Part shown: positions 27,329 to 34,664 of the stretch, one piece after another
How the letters are laid out: the number at the start of each line of letters is the position of its first letter
Position numbering within the stretch: the stretch's first letter is position 1
DNA from: Terriglobales bacterium
GTDB taxonomy: Bacteria > Acidobacteriota > Terriglobia > Terriglobales > Acidobacteriaceae
Assembly (NCBI GenBank): GCA_025936825.1
Contig: JAICSO010000014.1
Span: forward strand, 1-64,000
DNA: 64,000 bases
Direction: 5' to 3'
Notes under the pieces: generated by a model
Told to the model about the DNA's origin: nothing
What the model saw: the letters and a program-made list of their open reading frames with translations, nothing else
Database searches by the model: none
Translations under genes and position numbers: made by a program

Positions 27329-28084
27329 TCAGCTGAGAACAAGAGCGCCGTTAGCGACGTCGGCGGCAGCTTGCGCCAAGTGTTCGGGGCGGCCGAGGTC
27401 GCGCCAGTAATACTGGTCGGCAGGGAACGAGCGAATCTTCTCGCCTGCACCTGCGAGACGCAAGTAAACGTCGATGATCGAGAACACGCCTTGCTCCGTC
27501 ATCAGTTTGAGCAGTCGGGGCGAGATCACGTGAATGCCGCAAAAGGCAAGAGGATGAGGGTGCGGGCAGGCGCGCACCATTTCGGTGACAGTTTTGTCGT
27601 CCTTCGTAATCTGGCGGCCGCACAGTTCTGACTGCGAATTGAAAAGCAGCAAGCGGGAACTCTTGCGATCGCGCATCGCCAGCGTGACCAGCGCATCGTG
27701 CTTGCGGTGAAGGGCGACCATCTCGTGCAGATCAATACTGCTGAGCACGTCGACGTTGTGCAAGATGAACGGTGTGTCCCCTGAGTCACGCAGGAAGAAC
27801 TTCGCCGCTTTCTTCAGACCGCCGCCGGTGTCGAGCAGAAGATCGTCTTCACGCGAAATCTCGATGTGCATTCCGAAATTCTGATGGTCTGCGAGATAGT
27901 GGGCGAGCACGTCGGCGCAATGGTGACTATTGATGATGACGTCCTGAACGCCGAAGCGGCGGAGTCGTGCGAGGGCGATCTCAAGAAGCGTACGGCCGTT
28001 GATCTCGACGAGGGCTTTCGGACGGTCATTGGTGAGCGGACGAAGCCGCGTGCCTAGCCCTGCCGCCAGCACCATGGCCTTCAC
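27329..28084 (-). CDS. MurU-like sugar-1-phosphate nucleotidyltransferase
   Basis: The 251-residue enzyme has the nucleotidyltransferase signature at residues 5-25 ('VLAAGLGTRLRPLTNDRPKA') and the RmlA/MurU fold features 'DTGGGLKKA' and 'HNVDVLSS', with metal-binding Asp. MurU makes UDP-MurNAc from MurNAc-1-phosphate in cell-wall recycling. The partner kinase AmgK makes that phosphate, and the upstream gene here is AmgK-like and overlaps by four bases (ATGA), so MurU is the preferred assignment over mannose-1-phosphate guanylyltransferase. The substrate is not proven by sequence. Confidence 0.75.
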   Translation of the reverse strand: MKAMVLAAGLGTRLRPLTNDRPKALVEINGRTLLEIALARLRRFGVQDVIINSHHCADVLAHYLADHQNFGMHIEISREDDLLLDTGGGLKKAAKFFLRDSGDTPFILHNVDVLSSIDLHEMVALHRKHDALVTLAMRDRKSSRLLLFNSQSELCGRQITKDDKTVTEMVRACPHPHPLAFCGIHVISPRLLKLMTEQGVFSIIDVYLRLAGAGEKIRSFPADQYYWRDLGRPEHLAQAAADVANGALVLS

Positions 28085-29538
28085 TTGCCCATCTTCTCCA
28101 GTTCGGTGTGCCGGACTACAACCTGGACGCCGTTTTTGGAGCGCAGATGTTTCGCCAATTGCTCGGCAAGATAAACCGAGCGATGCTGGCCGCCGGTACA
28201 GCCGAACGAAACCATCAGGTTGTCAAATCCACGGCGCTTGTACTCGCGCACGCTGTTGTCGACCAGCGACGACACGTGAGCGAAGTATTGCTGCACGCTG
28301 TCCTGCTGGTTGAGATAATCGGCGACAGGAGCGTCTTTGCCGGTGAGCTGCTTAAAACGCTCTTCGCGGCCAGGATTTGGCAAGCTGCGGCCGTCGAAAA
28401 CGAAACCCCCGCCGTTGCCGCTATCGTCTTTGGGAACTCCTCCGCGATGAAAGGAGAAGCTGAAGATGCGCACGGTGAGCGGAGACGGCTCATTGGCGGG
28501 TTTTACATCTTCTGCTTCTGTGGAGATGTGCTGCAGTTTCTCCGAGCCGAGCATGGCGCGGAAGGCGTCTATTAACGTGGGAAGCGCGACTGGCAGTTCC
28601 ACGTTGTGCAGCAACCAGCGGATGTTCTTCAGGGCATAGGGAACACTTTGCAGAAAGTGCGGTTTTCGCTCGTAAAATCCGCGAAAGCCATATGCGCCGA
28701 GCGCCTGCATGATGCGCACGTAAACGTACGCGTAGTAGTGATGCAGGAAAGCATTGCGATCTAAGTCGAGATAGTCGCCCAGCGAAGCGAGGTAGTGATC
28801 GAGCAGTTGTTGCCGCAAAGACGGCGGCAGGTCGGCCTTAGCGTCGTAGAGCAGGGAAGCCACGTCGTACTGCAGGGCGCCTTTGCGTCCGCCCTGGTAA
28901 TCCACGAAGTATGGCTCACCTTCAACCAGCATGATGTTGCGCGACTGGAAATCGCGATACAGAAAATAGTCGTGCGGCACGCTGAGAAGAAATTTGGTCA
29001 GGCGCGTGAAGTCCTGCTCAAGCGCCTGCTCGTTGAAAGGGATTCCGGCAAGACGCAGAAAGTAGTACTTGAAGTAGTTCAGGTCCCACGCGATCGATTG
29101 CCGATCGAAACTGGAGCGCGGATAGCAAACTTTGTAATTCAAATCGCGCCCGGCTTCAACCTGGAAACGTGGAAGAATGGCGAGGGCCTTGCGATAGGCA
29201 TCGATTACGGGAGCGGCGATGTTGTCGCCATGGCGGTTCTCCGACAAAAACTGAAAGAGCGTGGTGTCGCCGAGGTCTTGCTCGAGATAAGCGTCGTGAG
29301 CGAGATCGTCGGCGTAGATCTCGGGAACAGGAAGGCCGTGCCGGCGGAAGTGGCGCGAAAACTCGAGGAAGGCGACGTTCTCCTCGCGGACGTTGTAGAG
29401 AATTCCAATGGCGCGTGCCTTCTCCCCAAATAGGCGGATGATGCGGCGCCCGGAGCCGCCGAGTTCACCCTGCAGCGGCTGAATGCGGACCACCGGAACA
29501 TGAAAATGTTGCTCGAAAAGTTGTTGCAGAACGTCCAT
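28081..29538 (-). CDS. AmgK-like sugar kinase fused to a RapZ C-terminal domain
   Basis: Read from ATG 29538 the protein has 485 residues; the frame further upstream runs into repeat DNA and is rejected. Residues 1-330 are an aminoglycoside-phosphotransferase-type kinase: catalytic loop 'YRDFQSRNIML' with D196 and N201 (the usual His of H-x-D is Tyr), then metal-binding D in 'FVDYQGG'. AmgK-type enzymes phosphorylate MurNAc/GlcNAc at the anomeric carbon. Residues from about 357 match the RapZ C-terminal domain: 'FVFDGRSLPNPGR', 'LTGKD', and 'SFGCTGGQHRSVYLAEQLA'. The RapZ N-terminal P-loop domain is absent. In E. coli that C-terminal domain binds glucosamine-6-phosphate and small RNAs. The downstream MurU-like gene overlaps by four bases. 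Confidence 0.85.
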   Translation of the reverse strand: MDVLQQLFEQHFHVPVVRIQPLQGELGGSGRRIIRLFGEKARAIGILYNVREENVAFLEFSRHFRRHGLPVPEIYADDLAHDAYLEQDLGDTTLFQFLSENRHGDNIAAPVIDAYRKALAILPRFQVEAGRDLNYKVCYPRSSFDRQSIAWDLNYFKYYFLRLAGIPFNEQALEQDFTRLTKFLLSVPHDYFLYRDFQSRNIMLVEGEPYFVDYQGGRKGALQYDVASLLYDAKADLPPSLRQQLLDHYLASLGDYLDLDRNAFLHHYYAYVYVRIMQALGAYGFRGFYERKPHFLQSVPYALKNIRWLLHNVELPVALPTLIDAFRAMLGSEKLQHISTEAEDVKPANEPSPLTVRIFSFSFHRGGVPKDDSGNGGGFVFDGRSLPNPGREERFKQLTGKDAPVADYLNQQDSVQQYFAHVSSLVDNSVREYKRRGFDNLMVSFGCTGGQHRSVYLAEQLAKHLRSKNGVQVVVRHTELEKMGK

Positions 29539-29590
29539 GAGCGTAAGGACTAAAGATATCACTGGGGGGTGGGAGAGGGTTACGAGGAAC

Positions 29591-30085
29591 GCCAAGGGAA
29601 AACCTTCACCACAGAGGGCACGAAGGTACACAGAGGAAAACCACAGAGGAAATCGTCGAAAAACAACACCGAAGAAACGAAAGAGGGGAATGCCAAGTGA
29701 AAACCTTCACCACAGAGGGCACGAAGGTACACAAAGGAAAACCACAGAGGAAACCGCGGAAAGAACTACCGAAGAAACGAAAGAGCGGAATGCCAAGTGA
29801 AAACCTTCACCACAGAGGACGCGAAGGTACACAAAGGAAAACCACAGAGGAAACCGCGGAAAAAACTACCGAAGAAACGAAAGAGCGGAATGCCGAGTGA
29901 AAACCTTCACCACAGAGGACAAGAAGGTACACAAAGGAAAACCACAGAGGAAACGGTTGAAAAAACACTGAGGAAACGAAAGAGCGGAATGCCAAGTGAA
30001 AACCTTCACCACAGAGGGCACGAAGGTACACAGAGGAAAACCACAGAGTTAAGCGTCGAAAAAAAATATCGAAGAACCAAAGAGG
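29591..30085. repeat. Five-copy 100-bp tandem array
   Basis: The motif AACCTTCACCACAGAGG begins at 29601, 29702, 29802, 29902 and 30001, giving periods of 101, 100, 100 and 99 bp. Units carry 'CACAGAGG...GAAGGTACACA', 'AACCACAGAGGAAA' and 'GAAACGAAAGAG'. The copies differ by a few bases, more at the ends. The array begins about 50 bases upstream of the kinase-RapZ start, so it lies in that gene's 5' region. Translatable plus-strand frames across it are repeat artefacts. The rest of the 29539-30406 gap holds no gene. Confidence 0.9.
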
Positions 30086-30333
30086 AGTTCTGGTAACCTG
30101 CTTTCGTCTCAAATCGAACTTTCGGAGCGGTATGGTCGAGAGTGCGGAGTTCTCCCACGCCGAATGTTTGATGTGCTTTTCCTGACGGCTGATGATGGCT
30201 GATGGCTTAGGGTTCCCAACTTCATACCCTCGCGTGACCCCGCGCACTGAACCGGAGGGTCCGTTTCAGCGCAACGACCGTAACTCTTCGCGCTCCGGTG
30301 AGGGTTGCGAGATTGCCGGCAGCATCGCGTGTT

Positions 30334-30395
30334 TCTCTCCTCCTCTGTGGCGTTCCTTTGTGTACCTTCGTGCCCTCTGTGGTAAAGGTTTTGCT
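30334..30395. repeat. Inverted copy of the CACAGAGG element
   Basis: The plus strand reads CCTCTGTGGCGTTCCTTTGT, then GTACCTTCGTGCCCTCTGTGG. It is the reverse complement of the array unit about 300 bases away, so it could pair with it in RNA. Confidence 0.75.
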
Positions 30396-30406
30396 TTTCT
30401 CCGCAG

Positions 30407-30769
30407 TTAGAGTCTCGCAACAGTCGCGAGTAAAGACCGAAGGGCGTCGATCGCGAGTTGCGCGGCGTGAGTCGAGGCGGGCGGAACGCCACCTACACTC
30501 GCTAGAACATCTTCGACTCTTAATGACGCGGCGACCGCCATGGTCTTCCCACTAGCAAGTTGGGTCAGCGCCGATCCGCACGCCATGGATGGGACACAGC
30601 CCTTAGCTTGAAAACGGATTTCGGCGATGACGTCGCCCTGCAGCGAAGCAGTAAGCTTCAACACATCACCGCAAACGGGATTCTCGACCTGAACGGAGGC
30701 TTGCGCTTCCGGCAACACCCCTGCGTTTCGCGGGTGCTCGAAATGGTCGAGAAGTTGGGGCGAGTACAC
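30407..30769 (-). CDS. IscU/NifU-like iron-sulfur scaffold, third Cys missing
   Basis: A 120-residue scaffold-type protein with GTG start at 30769. It has the family opening 'DHFEHPRNAG', Cys33 in 'NPVCGD', and Cys58 and Cys64 in 'KGCVPSMACGSALTQLASGK'. The third cluster ligand, normally the Cys of 'HCS' near the C-terminus, is Ala102/103 ('HAAQLA'). IscU proteins assemble 2Fe-2S or 4Fe-4S clusters for transfer to apoproteins. Without the third Cys it may use another ligand, or serve as a specialised or inactive relative. No IscS or other iscR-type gene is adjacent. Confidence 0.75.
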   Translation of the reverse strand: MYSPQLLDHFEHPRNAGVLPEAQASVQVENPVCGDVLKLTASLQGDVIAEIRFQAKGCVPSMACGSALTQLASGKTMAVAASLRVEDVLASVGGVPPASTHAAQLAIDALRSLLATVARL

Positions 30770-30924
30770 GAGAGTATTGTAGCCGTCCGAGTTTGCGCAC
30801 TTCGCGTTCCTTGCGGCTTTACACTTCGTGAATCTTAAACCGCAAAGGACGCAAAGAGCGCAAAGGAAACAGCATGCGTGGGTCGTCTTCTTGGAGGGTA
30901 CATGGTTCCTGTCATACTGATGGA

Positions 30925-31734
30925 ATGCCCCCGGTCACGCGTGTAAGCCGGATCATCTCGCTTCAGCCCAGCGTCACGTTGACTTTGCAGGAGTTGGGGA
31001 AACTCGATCTGCTGGTGGCGTGCACGAAGTACTGTGCGGACATCTGTCCCGAGGTCAAGGAGCGAGGTCTCACGATCGTTGCCGATTCGTGGACTGCGCA
31101 CGCAGAGCAGATCCGAAGTGTTAAACCGGATTTCGTTATTGCCTCAGTTCCGTACCAGCAAGCGTCGCTCGCGGAGGTGCTCAAGGCTGGCGTCCCGTTC
31201 CTCGCACTGTCACCCAAGAAACTGGCCGACATCTACGCCGATATCGCAATTATTGCGAGACTCGTGGATGCAGAAAAACGGGGCGCGCACGTCATCGGCT
31301 GCATGCAGGAGCAGATGGAAGCTGTTCGCGAGAAAACTCGGAGCTTGCCGCGTCCGCGGGTGTTTTGCGAGGAATGGGGCAAACCGTTGATCGCGTCACA
31401 ACCATGGGTGGCAGAACTCGTTGAGGCTGCCGGTGGAGAATTCGTTGGGGTTCCCGGCGCTCAGATTGAGTTCGCGACTGTTGCCAGGGAGGATCCGGAC
31501 ATTCTGATCGCCGCGTGGTGTGGCGCTGGAGATCGAGTGCCGCTCGAAAAGATCGTTCAGTCCCGCGGATGGCAGAATCTGCCGGCAGCGCGAACCTCGC
31601 GGGTTTATTCCATACGCGACGAGTTTCTGAACACGCCCGCGACAACGCTAGTCCGCGGGCTCCACGCGCTTGCGGCGGCAATCCATCCTGAGCACTTTCC
31701 ACAGCCAGAAGGACTACGATGCATTAGGGATTGA
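30925..31734 (+). CDS. BtuF-like cobalamin/metal-binding protein without signal peptide
   Basis: The 269-residue protein from ATG 30925 has the two-lobed type III periplasmic-binding fold: 'RIISLQPSVTLTLQELGKLD' at the start, 'RSVKPDFVIAS', and 'VAREDPDILIAAWCG' in the second lobe, with 'RVYSIRDEF' towards the end. These features match the helical-backbone-type BtuF/FepB superfamily that delivers cobalamin or siderophores to ABC importers. No signal peptide or lipobox was seen, and no permease or ATPase is adjacent, so it may act in the cytoplasm or be an orphan. The upstream start at 30874 is possible but adds an unlikely Ser/Trp-rich tail. Confidence 0.7.
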   Translation: MPPVTRVSRIISLQPSVTLTLQELGKLDLLVACTKYCADICPEVKERGLTIVADSWTAHAEQIRSVKPDFVIASVPYQQASLAEVLKAGVPFLALSPKKLADIYADIAIIARLVDAEKRGAHVIGCMQEQMEAVREKTRSLPRPRVFCEEWGKPLIASQPWVAELVEAAGGEFVGVPGAQIEFATVAREDPDILIAAWCGAGDRVPLEKIVQSRGWQNLPAARTSRVYSIRDEFLNTPATTLVRGLHALAAAIHPEHFPQPEGLRCIRD

Positions 31735-31831
31735 GTAATTTTGCAGTTTGTCAATTGAGTAATTTGAAATACATGTACGGCTCATTCATTTTCATCAGCA
31801 AATTACAAAATTTCTATTTACCAAGTCTCCT

Positions 31832-32224
31832 ATGAAACGTGTGGTGGCGGCACTTATCTGGCGAGAGGGCACAATTCTGATCTGTCAGCGCACTCGACAT
31901 CAACCGATGCCGCTGAAATGGGAGTTCCCCGGCGGAAAAATTGAAGAAGGGGAGCAGCCGCGCGATGCGCTTCGCCGCGAACTCGATGAGGAACTTGGAA
32001 TTGCGGCCGTCATCGGCAACGAGGTGGTTCGCATCCAGCACAAGTACCCTGGAGGCAATTCAGTTGAACTCCGTTTTTTCGACGTGCGCGAGTTTGCGGG
32101 AGAACTGGAGAACCGGATTTTCCGCGAAATCGTGTGGGCGGACCCAAAAACTCTGCCTGCCTACGATTTCCTCGAAGCTGATCTCACGCTGGTGAGAGAC
32201 TTGGCTTCAGGAAAGATTTCTTGA
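31832..32224 (+). CDS. MutT-like Nudix hydrolase
   Basis: The 130-residue enzyme contains the full Nudix box G-x5-E-x7-REU-x-EE-x-GU in 'GGKIEEGEQPRDALRRELDE' plus 'ELGI' (about 34-57), preceded by 'PLKWEFPGG'. The closeness to MutT (short length, 'WEFPGGK') indicates hydrolysis of oxidised nucleoside triphosphates such as 8-oxo-dGTP, to keep them out of DNA. It is flanked by short AT-rich gaps and probably transcribed alone. The ATG at 31832 follows a weak purine-poor leader, with no closer alternative. Confidence 0.85.
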   Translation: MKRVVAALIWREGTILICQRTRHQPMPLKWEFPGGKIEEGEQPRDALRRELDEELGIAAVIGNEVVRIQHKYPGGNSVELRFFDVREFAGELENRIFREIVWADPKTLPAYDFLEADLTLVRDLASGKIS

Positions 32225-32326
32225 GTGTTAGCTCTGAACTTTTCATAGCTGTAAATCCCATTTCCCAAATCTCCCATCTATAGCACTGTTCATCAGCCCC
32301 CCCGAACTTCACTGCAAGGGAAAAGC

Positions 32327-33349
32327 ATGCCAAGCACGATGAAAGCCGTCCAAGTTCCGCGTCCCGGAGGTAATTTCGAAGTTGTTGAGCGACCGATTCC
32401 TGAGCCTGCTCGCGGACAGGTACGCATCAAGGTCGAGGCCTGTGGGATCTGTCACAGTGACGCGATTGTCAAAGAAGGGCATTGGCCCCTGGGGGGATTG
32501 GAGTATCCGCGTTCGCCAGGGCACGAGGTTGCGGGGCGTATAGACGCTGTGGGCGAAGATGTCTCCCTGTGGAAACGTGGCGATCGCGTGGGGGTAGGCT
32601 GGCACGGCGGGCATTGCTTTGTGTGTGACCCGTGCCGCCGCGGGGATTTCATCAACTGCCGCAATTCGAAAGTCACGGCTATCCATTTCGATGGCGGATA
32701 TCAGGAGTACATGCTTGCGCGCGAGGAAGCAGTGGCTGGCATTCCCGACGATCTTGCCGCCGAAGATGCTGCACCGCTGCTTTGTGCGGGAATTACCGTC
32801 TACAACGCACTGCGCAATTCGGGCGCGCGGGCAGGAGATACGGTCGCAGTGCAGGGAATTGGAGGTCTGGGACATTTAGGCCTGCAATACGCGCGAAAGA
32901 TGGGATTTCGCACGATTGCTATTGGACGAGGAACGGACAAAGCTGCGCTGGCGGACAAACTCGGAGCACATCATTATGTGGATACGAACTCCGGCTCTCC
33001 GGCAGAGTCATTGCAGAAACTTGGTGGCGCGGCGGTGATTTTGGCAACTGCGCCGGATGCAAAATCGATGTCGTTGCTTTTCGATGGTCTCGCCCCGAAC
33101 GGCAAGCTCATGATTGTGGGTGCCAGTATCGAGCCGCTGGCCATTTCTCCGATGCAGACCATCGGCGGCCGCCGCTCGGTGCAGGGGTGGGCTTCGGGCA
33201 CAGCCAAAGACTCCGAAGACACCATGCAGTTCAGCGCGCTGAGCGGAGTTCGACCGATGATCGAGAAATATCCGCTGGTGAAAGCGGCGGACGCTTACGA
33301 GCAGATGATCAGCGGGCGAGCCAGATTTCGAGTGGTTTTGATGCCTTAG
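32327..33349 (+). CDS. Zinc-dependent alcohol dehydrogenase (MDR family)
   Basis: A 340-residue medium-chain dehydrogenase. Catalytic zinc ligands are in 'CGICHSD' (Cys about 39) and 'GHEVAGR' (His). The structural zinc cluster is C-x2-C-x2-C-x7-C in 'CFVCDPCRRGDFINC'. The Rossmann motif is 'GIGGLGHLG' near 180. The layout resembles AdhA/AdhP-type primary alcohol dehydrogenases using NAD(P)H. The alcohol or aldehyde substrate is not predictable. It lies alone on the plus strand between Nudix and a membrane-anchored unknown. Confidence 0.85.
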   Translation: MPSTMKAVQVPRPGGNFEVVERPIPEPARGQVRIKVEACGICHSDAIVKEGHWPLGGLEYPRSPGHEVAGRIDAVGEDVSLWKRGDRVGVGWHGGHCFVCDPCRRGDFINCRNSKVTAIHFDGGYQEYMLAREEAVAGIPDDLAAEDAAPLLCAGITVYNALRNSGARAGDTVAVQGIGGLGHLGLQYARKMGFRTIAIGRGTDKAALADKLGAHHYVDTNSGSPAESLQKLGGAAVILATAPDAKSMSLLFDGLAPNGKLMIVGASIEPLAISPMQTIGGRRSVQGWASGTAKDSEDTMQFSALSGVRPMIEKYPLVKAADAYEQMISGRARFRVVLMP

Positions 33350-33441
33350 GGTCCAAAAACTTGTGGGACAGGAATGTCAGACCCACAGCTGCTCCAAAAA
33401 GATAAACGAATTGAAAGCCGTTTCGCGCTACAATCCCGCGC

Positions 33442-34146
33442 ATGGAAATCAAACGGCTAGCCGAAAAGTACGTGTACCGGATCGAGGCGAAACCGGAAGG
33501 CGGATTTATTGCCCGCGCTACGGATCCCAACATTCCTCCGATTGAGGCTGCGACCCGCGATGAATTGCGACAGAAGATCCAGTCTACTGTTCTTGCAGGG
33601 CTAGGCCTCGACTTTCCCGGCCTGAAGCTTCCGTCTGGATCGGGGGAAATGAAATTCTCCTTTCATGTCGAGAAGCAGTCCGACGGGAGTTTCGATGTCC
33701 ACTCCTCTGATGGGGCGGCGGCTCCGCTGAATGCGGCCAGTCACGATCAGGTGGAAAGCCATTTCGCCGAGAAGTTGATTGAATTCGTCGGTAAACACAT
33801 GCTGCAGAACGCGCCTGAGGCGCTGCGCGCGCAAATGGCCTCGGGCGACATCAAGGTCTTCATCAAGAAGAGTTCAGGATTTACGGTTACCACGACACGA
33901 TCGAACGATGAGACGCTGCAGTTGGGTTCGGCCTCTACAGTGGAGGGAGGCGATGCAAGTTCTGCGGTCCCGCCCGGCGCGGTGATTTCGAACCGCTCAT
34001 CCGGCGTGGTACTTGGAAGTTCGGGTACCCCCATCGACTCTTCGCCGATCACGCCGGGCAATGAAGGAAGCGGGAAGTTCCTTCGCGTCATTCTTATTCT
34101 GCTGGCGTTAGCTGCCGTGGCTTTCTTCCTTTTAAAGTACCGCTGA
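33442..34146 (+). CDS. Hypothetical C-terminally anchored protein
   Basis: The 234-residue protein begins with a small domain like HicB or a predicted RNase-fold antitoxin: 'YRIEAKPEGGFIARATDPN' is similar to the 'GgyvA.cPdlPG' pattern, but no partner is present. The middle is Ser/Gly/Asp-rich. Residues about 212-230 form a single C-terminal transmembrane helix followed by a basic tail, so most of the protein faces one side as a tail-anchored type. Function unknown. Confidence 0.55.
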   Translation: MEIKRLAEKYVYRIEAKPEGGFIARATDPNIPPIEAATRDELRQKIQSTVLAGLGLDFPGLKLPSGSGEMKFSFHVEKQSDGSFDVHSSDGAAAPLNAASHDQVESHFAEKLIEFVGKHMLQNAPEALRAQMASGDIKVFIKKSSGFTVTTTRSNDETLQLGSASTVEGGDASSAVPPGAVISNRSSGVVLGSSGTPIDSSPITPGNEGSGKFLRVILILLALAAVAFFLLKYR

Positions 34147-34237
34147 ACGTATGGGGCGCACATTCCTGTCCGCCACGGCCCTCGGCGTTCATCTGTGTTT
34201 CCACCATTCTTCTTTTTCTAAAAATTCGCTTGCAATG

Positions 34238-34255
34238 CTACTACATATGTAGTAG
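34238..34255. promoter_or_regulatory. BlaI-type operator (perfect 18-bp palindrome)
   Basis: CTACTACATATGTAGTAG reads the same on both strands and contains the TACA-N2-TGTA core of BlaI/MecI operators. It lies 26 bases before the start of the BlaI-like gene, so it should mediate autoregulation and control of the following M56 gene. Confidence 0.8.
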
Positions 34256-34281
34256 TAATACCTACGTGCATAGGAGATGAC

Positions 34282-34662
34282 ATGGGGAACCCGAAGTTAA
34301 GCCGTCTGGAAATGCAGATCATGGAAGCGCTGTGGAACTGCGGCAGCGCCTCAATTCGCGAAATCCAGGAGAGCTTTCCGGAGAAGAAGCGACCTGCATA
34401 CACCACAATACAGACCACGGTGTACCGACTGGAGGCCAAGAAGGCGGTGCGCCGCGTGAAGAAGGTCGGAAATTTCCATGTCTTTGAAGCTGCGGTGAGT
34501 CGTGACATTGCGCAACGCAAGCTGATTGACGACCTGCTGGCGCTCTTCGGAGGCCGCACGCAACCGGTGATGGCTCACCTGATCGAGTCCGGAAAAGTCA
34601 CGCTGGCAGATATCAAAGAAGCTGAGAAGACGCTACGACACCTTGAGCGAGAGGAGAAGTGA
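34282..34662 (+). CDS. BlaI/MecI-family repressor
   Basis: A 126-residue repressor with an N-terminal winged helix: 'LSRLEMQIMEALWNCGSASI', then 'AYTTIQTTVYRLEAKKAVRR', the canonical BlaI motif. A C-terminal dimerisation helix follows. BlaI proteins bind TACA/TGTA palindromes and are removed by proteolysis when the paired BlaR1/MecR1 membrane protease senses its signal. The perfect palindrome upstream and the M56 gene three bases after its stop complete this pattern. No beta-lactamase gene is near, so the signal need not be a beta-lactam. Confidence 0.9.
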   Translation: MGNPKLSRLEMQIMEALWNCGSASIREIQESFPEKKRPAYTTIQTTVYRLEAKKAVRRVKKVGNFHVFEAAVSRDIAQRKLIDDLLALFGGRTQPVMAHLIESGKVTLADIKEAEKTLRHLEREEK

Positions 34663-34664
34663 GT

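Noticed and set aside
29591-30085. Regular tandem array that could be mistaken for a CRISPR.
   Set aside because: The whole unit repeats, including what would be the spacer, and the unit is 100 bp. There is no short constant repeat with unique spacers, and no cas gene.
29537-30096. Three overlapping plus-strand reading frames with repeating NLHHRGHEG text.
   Set aside because: They are translations of the 100-bp tandem repeat. The period is not always a multiple of three and the peptide composition is unlike any protein here.
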